This document shows positions 57,782 to 64,000 of a stretch of 64,000 nt of DNA, piece after piece (position 1 is the stretch's first letter; each line of letters opens with the position of its first letter). The stretch comes from Parietaria judaica (lineage: Eukaryota > Streptophyta > Magnoliopsida > Rosales > Urticaceae), in NCBI GenBank assembly GCA_954871525.1, contig OX940867.1, forward strand, positions 16,717,343 to 16,781,342, in the 5' to 3' direction. A program made the translations under genes and the position numbers. Below the pieces are notes generated by a model. The model was not told where the DNA came from and did no database searches. It worked only from the letters and a program-made list of their open reading frames with translations.

Positions 57782-58772
57782 TGTTAATGTGCAAATTCGT
57801 TCCTTAATCGGAATAATGAGGTCATTAATTAAATTTACAGTTCATGTAAATTAAGACCAAAGTTATGAATATAATTAAATATTCATACATTTGGGCTTGT
57901 GAGATACATAGCCCAGAGGCCCAATAAACACTCAATCGTGTTCGGACCTGAACAGAGTCAAAAGGCCCAAAGGGCAGAAGCCCATTTCGAACAGAGATTG
58001 CTCAATAGAGATGGGCTGAGAGCTTCCGAAGGATAAAATCCCGAGCAGAGCTCAATAACTACACCAACATAGACAAGAACCAACACTTGGCTAAAAACCA
58101 AGTACCTTCAAGGTCAACGACCTGAATAGCTCGAAGTTCGTCCCAAGCAGAGATTGCCATAAAGGGATCCGAGCAGAAGTAGATAAAGTACCCGAGCACG
58201 AGCAGACCAAGTCAACAACCTCGGTTCAAACCTCCAGAACCCGACCAGGAAGATCGCCACGACATAAATTCAAATCCCCACGACGTCAAGTGAAAGTCCA
58301 CTACTGCGCAATTCTCTCAGAACGTGGCCCACGTGTCAGCTCGACAACAAGTCAAGCTCCGAACTCGAAGCCATCACCAACGTACACTTCCAACGGGCAG
58401 AAATCAGAAGCCTATAAAAGCAAGAAGACAGCCCTATCACATGCATGCAAGCATTTACTTCGAGAGAAAAGAGTCTGTGAGATTTGTAATTTCGGAGTGT
58501 TTTTCTTTCATTTTCGATCAACTCGGAATTGGCTTGTGGTTCTGGTTGATCTCTCTTTCTAAGCAATAAACTTACAGAGGACGTAGTCAACTACCGCATT
58601 GGGACGAACCTCTCTAAAAAAACCTTTTGTGTTTTGTTTTATTTTTAATCTTTTTGTTATTGTCGAAAGTATCGACGACGCGGAGGTCAGGATCCACAAA
58701 ACTCTTAGCATCTTCAAATCGAAATCCCATTCATCACTCACGTGACTGTTGGTGTGCGAAACCACGTCAACA
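57782..58772 (+). repeat. Solo LTR (family B relative), 991 bp
   Basis: TGTTAATGTGCAAATTCG...AACCACGTCAACA with ATCAC on both sides (57777-57781, 58773-58777). TATA box CCTATAAAAG at 58411-58420. The R/U5 block ACAGAGGACGTAGTCAAC plus GGGACGAACCTCT is shared with the LTR at 23975. U3 is rich in CCGAGCAG-type words. Confidence 0.9.
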
Positions 58773-58777
58773 ATCAC

Positions 58778-59774
58778 CAAGCTTCTACTTCGTCTCACGC
58801 TAGCAAATGAAAACATATTTTCCATGAATCGAACACCATCGGGATGAACTATTCATGAAAAAAGTGCTAGCGCCGTGCATGAAGGAAACTAGTGCGTATT
58901 CTGAGATCCGCAAGGAGGAGCCGATGTGAATCCAAATGGGGGAGTCGTCGGAGAGAGAGATTGTATTATGTATCTCATGTCTAATTCAAGAGGTTTATGA
59001 TGGGGTTTAGTTCTAACGGGCTTATGTCTCACTTAAGTCCACATGGACCTTATTAGTAACTAGTGTTTTATTAATGATAAATATTATTGATCGAGTATAT
59101 ATAATGCTTGTACAAGGATAGATAAGTAATTACACAATATTAAATATAATCTAATATGCCCCTTTAAAATGGTCTAACAGACAAATAACACCAATTTTGT
59201 CACAAATATCTAGTTGGCCCGACCGAGAGAGTGATTTCGTGATCGCATCAACAAGTTGCACGGAGATTGTCCGAGTAGAGTATCGGTGTTGAAGATTGAC
59301 GTTGATGAAGTTGATCAAGAAGTCGGCGTATCTATTGGATTTCAATGGAAAAAGAAGCGATATCACGGCATTCGCCTTCGACGAAGGAGGGATAAGATCG
59401 GTTTCGACGATGTGACGGTGCCTTATGAATTCCCATTACATAACAATTGATCTTAGACGTTAAAATGTCAACTATAGTACGATTCTGACACCTCAAGTCT
59501 ACTTCATAATCAAATGGTCCACCATGATTATTACCTTTTAAGTCATCCCTCCTTTGAATGAGTCTTTTACAAGTCGTCTCTTTTTTGACGTAGGCATTCC
59601 AAGTGGACTCACATAAATAAAAGTCAACTTTAAAATTGTGATATAATATTGCATTAAATGAACTCATGTAATAATCACTATTTTATGATGATCTATCTAC
59701 AAATTATCACGTCCTAATACCAACTCTAGGACTTCCATGTAATACACAAATAGGAAGACGATGATGAAGAAAAG
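58778..59774 (-). mobile_element. Copia remnant: end of RNase H and 3' region
   Basis: On the minus strand, about 59300 to 59152, the text QLVDAITKSLSRSGQLDICD then KIGVICL matches the C-terminus of Copia RNase H, followed by a purine stretch TTAAAGGGG (about 59158-59168) and possible LTR sequence leftwards to about 58830. Upstream minus frames (to 59450) are degraded pol-like. No complete LTR or duplication found. The rest of the interval has no gene. Confidence 0.5.
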
Positions 59775-60008
59775 CTAGCGATGGTCGCACTTTTCGTTGT
59801 CGGAATCGCTATCGTCCATGCAGCACGAACACGAGAAGATGGAGCAGCACGTGCACGAGAACGGCGCTATCTTGCACTTCGACTTCCAGCAGTGCCGCCA
59901 AAAGTAGATCACCAACAAAGTTGCCAGCACGGCCACAACACCGATGATGATCCCGAATTTTGAGTCCACGTTGCTTTTCCCGTAGTCTCCGGTGTCGTTG
60001 TCGGGCAT
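59775..60008 (-). CDS. Small cysteine-rich single-pass membrane protein, hypothetical (77 aa)
   Basis: ORF from ATG 60008 to a TAG at 59775. Residues 1-18 are polar and acidic; about 19-37 form one strong hydrophobic helix (GIIIGVVAVLATLLVIYFW); then a basic stretch and a tail with nine Cys (40, 45, 52, 54, 55, 60, 62, 63, 74) in CXCC clusters, and an acidic DDSDSDNE patch. The text is GC-rich (third positions often C/G), unlike the AT-rich surroundings, which supports real coding. It is loosely reminiscent of cysteine-rich transmembrane-module peptides but the spacing does not match well. It may instead be the last exon of a longer gene, or a captured piece. Family not recognised. Confidence 0.45.
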   Translation of the reverse strand: MPDNDTGDYGKSNVDSKFGIIIGVVAVLATLLVIYFWRHCWKSKCKIAPFSCTCCSIFSCSCCMDDSDSDNEKCDHR

Positions 60009-60106
60009 ATTGCTGTGGAGGAAGCACCCATTCGAACATTAGATATATTTAAATTTTTGAGTATTCAAATGAGTATTTTTTAGATTATAATAATAAAAAA
60101 AATTGT

Positions 60107-61544
60107 AAAGGAGGGAAATGCCCATTTGTAATTCAAGGTTTTAAAAAAATGCCCATTTCAATTTTTGGTAATCAAAACCACCAACTAATTGAAATATGGA
60201 CTAATATACCTTTCGAATTAATTAATTAATATTTGGAATTTAAATTACGTTTAAATTTAATTAATAATTCGAATTGATTAATAAAATAAATAAAAAAAAT
60301 TCCTTAAAATTAATTAATCATTCCTTAATTATTTTCGAATATTTTCTCCCTATTAATCACTATTCTAACGATTTAAATTTTAAAATCAAAATTTCAAAAT
60401 TCCTAAAATCGTAGGAAATAATGAGCACAAATTCATATAAAATCTACAAACAGAAATTGTATTTAAATATACAAATTCCAAGTTGTAAATGTAATTACGA
60501 ATCTTGTGTATGTATATATGAATACTTTATACGGGAACTGTTTGTGCAAATCGTAAATATCAACCATAACTGTGTATATATATACCAATAACAAACTGTC
60601 AATATTTACAAAATATATTTAAATTGTAAATATATATACGAAATTTAAACTGTAAATATAATTACAAGACTGTAAATATATATACCAATACCAAAACTGT
60701 AAATATATATATATATCAATATTAATACCAAATGTATATACCAATACCACACGTATATTTAAACTATAAATATATATACGAAATTTTATTAACCTGTAAA
60801 AAATGTATATATATTTTCAAAATTGTATTAATAGTAAAAAAATCTACGAAATTTTATGAACCTGTTGAACATGTTGAAATGTAAATATATTTACAACGCA
60901 AATAACGACCACGACCGCCGAAGTTCGTCGCAGATCTAAATCAAGGTCTCTCCCTTGCACGCCACCACGACCGCCAAAATTCGCCGACCAAGTCCACGCG
61001 CACCTCCCCTACGACACCGTCCCTCTTCAAACCATGACGTCAAGAACGCCATGAGCGACTCTCTCCGGCGACGTTCAACAGCCCGCGACTTCTCTAAAGC
61101 GGATCAAAACTCCCTCTCTCGTAACTCAGGCGACCTTCCGGCGACACCCAGCCATGACGTGCACTCCAGATCGGTACGTTCATCTCTCGGCGAGAATTTT
61201 CAGCAATCTCTCCTCTTGCCGAAACCCAGATCAGAGAGAGAGAGAGTCTCGAAGGAGGTAGAAGGAAGAGAGAGAAAAGTTAGGAAATTTAGGTCAAAGT
61301 AACAAATTAAATGAAAATCTGATAAATAGGGGAAGAATTCAACCATAATTTTAGGAAAATATAAATTTGAAATTAAAATATATAATAATTAATTAATAAA
61401 CGAAAATACAAAAATATAATTAAAGTCAGGGTTAATATGGTCCAAAATGCTTTTAAAATGGGTATAAATGAATTGTTTGAAAGTATGGGCAATTCTCATA
61501 AACCTTATGTGTTAAATGGTTACTTCATGGATTTTTCTTAAAAA
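60107..61544. mobile_element. Possible MULE-like element
   Basis: AAAAATTGT occurs on both sides (60098-60106, 61545-61553). The two arms share inverted, degenerate text (AAGGTTTTAAAAAAATGCCCAT at left in two pieces; AAGGTTTATGAGAATTGCCCAT inverted at right). The inside has an AT repeat region and a GC-rich core with an ORF (60955-61302) of low-complexity Arg/Ser type. The duplication is A-rich, so the case is weaker than for 41273-43284. Confidence 0.4.
60440..60900. repeat. Degenerate AT repeat (TGTAAATATATATAC-type units)
   Basis: ACTGTAAATATATATACC-like units, some with ACGAAATTT or CCAATACC between, recur about a dozen times with irregular spacing. No coding. Confidence 0.6.
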
Positions 61545-61553
61545 AAAAATTGT

Positions 61554-62349
61554 CCAAAATAACATAATCTAGACTTTAGCTATGAAAATGTTTAAAAATT
61601 AATTAAAAAAATAAATAAGATATGAACATATCACTTTATAAGCAAATTAAATTAAATGAAAAAATTTAGTAATAAATGAAGTTGTCACATAATTAACAAA
61701 AGTCGTTAGTAATTATAAAAGAAAATAATTATGTACATACAATCTAAATGACTAATTAATAATTTCACAAATAAGAAGTAATTTTTTTTGCTACTAACTA
61801 CGTTTTCTTTTATTAATTTTTATAAATTTTGAATTAAATAGACATTAACCTTGCTTAGCTTGTGGTATCTTTGGATAGAGCAAAATCCCAACCCAAAAAA
61901 AGTCGCAAAAAACCAAAACAATTTGGAATATTCAACGGCCATATATAGTTTATTATTCCCTAAAACGATCACATCCTGAGTTAGTTATGCTTACCTAACC
62001 AATTATTAGTATAATATTTATGCACCTATTTACCCTAAGTGTTATTATATAATATAATGTACTATTTTCTAATAGTCAATTTTTATAAATAATACACCAT
62101 TTATGGATAGTTATCTAAAAATAACTTTAAAATATGATCAATATTTAAATATATATATATATAACTTTTATAACTATATATATAAGCATCTACTTGAAAA
62201 GTCTCAAGAGCCCACCATTTACGTTTGGGCCATATTCTAATTTCTTACTTATCACTATATAAGAGTAATTCTTCTAAAATGTCAAAAAAATAAATTACTA
62301 TATATTATATATTACCCGTTCCGGTTCCGGCTCCGGTCCCGGCTGGAGG
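61554..62349. other. AT-rich intergenic DNA
   Basis: No ORF or inverted ends recognised; a (TA)n run lies near 62150. The left part of the thaumatin-like relic's 3' flank begins at about 62300. Confidence 0.6.
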
Positions 62350-63020
62350 TTAACCGCCAGAGTGAAGAGAGACGCAGAAGCTGACCACATAATCGGCGCC
62401 TGAGCAGGTATATTCTGTCCCGCCGGTGTCGTAAGCAAACGTCCGAGCTTGAGGGCACCATTTCTTGAAAAGCGCCGAGTAAGAATTTGCCTTACAATTA
62501 CTCGCCGAGGTATATTCCCCGGTTCAGCAGTACTCGGCCTGGTCGAACGCGCCACACGCGCTCTTTGTATCCCCACCGTTGCGTTCCCGGTATCGGTGGT
62601 TTCTCTGAGCTCGGGCGGGTAGACCGCAGAGTCAGAGTCAACTGCGCAGCTCGTGCTGCCACAAATCCCGGCGGAGATCACCACCGGGAGATTGTACCCA
62701 TCAACGACGCTGACAGAGAACTTGTTGGGGGAGAATTCGGCCGCGGTCGCCGGCGGGGTGAGTTTCCCGGCGGAGCAATCGACAAAGGAGGTGGCACAGT
62801 CTTCCGTCGTACATGTGAATTGACCAGCCGCGTTGGTGGTGCAGTGGGTGCGGGCCCACACCCGGCCCGACCAGTTGTGCGGGAGGGGGCGGGTAGAGTT
62901 TTGGAGGCGCCTGGGCCGAGGGGGAAGCCCTCCGGGCCGGAGAGAGGCGACGAATGCGGGTCGGATAAAATGACGGGCCAGATTACGTCGTTGCAGTTGT
63001 TTTGGATTGTCAACGTTGTG
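62350..63020 (-). pseudogene. Thaumatin-like protein (PR-5 family), broken
   Basis: On the minus strand the mature domain starts AYSTTLTIQNNC (about 63020), then VIWPVILSD, SGRVWARTHC, TPPATAAEFS, FSVSVVDGYNLPVVI, and ends with YTCSGADYVVSFC and a stop at 62350-62352. Thaumatin-like proteins are secreted, disulfide-rich defence proteins. Here the frame shifts near 62890 (before NWSGR) and again near 62565 (before KSACGAF), and a TGA at 62524-62526 lies in the EYCC region. The signal-peptide exon is missing: the coding text stops where a transposon-like sequence begins. It is very GC-rich. It is a pseudogene unless the breaks are sequence errors. Confidence 0.85.
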
Positions 63021-63025
63021 GAATA

Positions 63026-64000
63026 AGCAAGGGCGGACTCACGTGGGAGAGGGGGTGGCTGATGTCACCCCCAGATTTTTAGGGAATTTTTTATTTATTA
63101 ATAATTTAATTAAAAATACAAATGTATAGCCTTCTCTCACACGTATGTCACCCTCACAAACTCACGCTCCTTATTCATCGTCGTTTTAGTTGCTTGCTTC
63201 CCTTCGATTTCACAAACGCGTCTCTTCATTTCTGTTTTCTCTCCAGCGAAAATCCTTGTTCGTCGTCTCTGTCACTTGCCAAAAATCCGCCCTTGTTCGT
63301 TGTTCTGTCACTCGCCTGAAATCCGCCCTTGTTCGTCGTCTCTGTCACTTGCCAAAAATCCGCCCTTGTTCGTTGTTCTGTCACTCGCCTGAAATCCGCC
63401 CTTGTTCGTCGTCATTGCACTCGCCGGAAATCCGCCCATGTTCGTCGTCATTGCACTCGCCGGAAATCCCCCCATGTTTGTCGTCATTGCACTCACCGGA
63501 AATCTGCCCTTGTTCGTCGTCACTGCAATCACCGAAAATCTGCCCCTATTCGCTCTCTGATTCACGCTCTGACTTGAGCGGCGAGCCTCAACTTTCGCCG
63601 GAGATCCTCTAATTCGCATTCTAGTTCGCTTGGCACCGGTAATCTTCTTATTTGCGCCGTGACACGATCGCCGAACATCGAAAGAACGCCAATATTTTCT
63701 TTGTTCTCAGTTTTTTTTTTCTGGTAAATACTTCTAAAGTTTTATGTTATTGATTTAGTTTTTTAATGCTTCTTTGTTTTGTATCAGATTTTAAGCTTTG
63801 TTTCTTTTTCTATATTATATCACAGTTCTAAGTTAGAACTTCTAAGTTCTATGCCTCGCTTGTTTATTTGTGTATGCAAAATTTGTATGCTTTTGCTGAT
63901 GGAAGGATTTTTTTTTCCTAATAAAATATTGTGTGAGTTAGTGAGTTTGTTGTTTAATATATAATGTTTTTTCAATTTATTTTTGCAACTAAGTTGTTTT
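63026..64000 (+). mobile_element. Start of a transposon next to the thaumatin-like gene (right end outside window)
   Basis: CAAGGGCGGACTCACGTGGG at about 63029 resembles the CAGGGGCGGA-type ends of plant hAT-like elements, and is followed by GGGGGTGGCTGATGTCACCCCC, a GC-rich inverted motif. It cuts off the upstream part of the thaumatin-like gene. Inside are CT-rich leader-like sequence and a minisatellite. The other end and the target duplication are not in view. Confidence 0.4.
63243..63545. repeat. 36-bp minisatellite (12-codon repeat), about 8 units
   Basis: Units of the type GAAATCCGCCCTTGTTCGTC + GTCATTGCACTCGCCG. Two adjacent 72-bp double units (about 63263-63334 and 63335-63406) look identical. 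Because 36 is a multiple of 3, both strands stay open: a 140-codon ORF on plus (63190-63612) and a 103-codon ORF on minus (63308-63619). Confidence 0.85.

Noticed and set aside
60955..61302. 115-codon Arg/Ser ORF
   Set aside because: Low complexity, no start context or homology seen, located in the core of a possible MULE-like element; not called as a gene.
63243..63545. Minisatellite as a CRISPR array
   Set aside because: Units are contiguous 36-bp tandem copies without unique spacers.

Overview
The window is nuclear DNA of a flowering plant, probably a eudicot. It has AT-rich intergenic DNA, genes with GT-AG introns, and many plant-type transposons (Copia, hAT, Helitron, MULE-like elements, MITEs). 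There is no sign of bacterial, organellar or CRISPR sequence. Most of the window is nested transposon sediment around four intact host genes.

Layout. 1-9504: old SIRE-like Copia retrotransposon, with broken gag-pol and an extra spliced 3' ORF. About 10100-20430: AT-rich tandem-repeat array, split near 11429-19208 by a decayed hAT element. That hAT has itself been invaded by a long LTR (minus strand), a 284-bp hAT-type MITE with 8-bp target duplication, and a Helitron (16577-19053) carrying three exons of ureidoglycolate amidohydrolase. 20640-24819: pieces of LTR retroelements, including a coiled-coil gypsy-type ORF and its 3' LTR. 25095-25890: second, internally deleted hAT transposase. 26500-28754: PIG-C/GPI2 gene (+). 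28976-30850: TA-flanked MITE split by a solo LTR. 31924-40523: complete 21-exon VPS35 retromer gene (-), tail-to-tail with PIG-C. 41273-43284: MULE-like element with an IQD gene fragment. 43349-43840 and 44258-44896: two MITE-type elements. 45994-51407: full-length young Copia element with CTTCT target duplication, nearly identical LTRs and four in-frame stops. 52831-55949: five-exon GDSL esterase/lipase gene (+). 57782-58772: solo LTR. About 59110-59300: Copia remnant. 59775-60008: possible small cysteine-rich membrane protein (-). 60107-61544: possible MULE-like element. 62350-63020: broken thaumatin-like gene (-). 63026-64000: start of another transposon containing a 36-bp minisatellite.

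The host genes do not form a pathway: GPI-anchor synthesis in the ER (PIG-C), endosomal recycling (VPS35), a secreted lipid esterase (GDSL), and a decayed PR-5-like protein. The most unusual parts are the gene-capturing elements (Helitron with UAH exons and a second, inverted 5' end; MULE-like element with IQD exons), the four-layer nest in the tandem array, and the young Copia copy that moved recently although its single reading frame holds four stops. I did not find a clearly new biochemical system. Splice sites, element ends and difference counts were read by eye.
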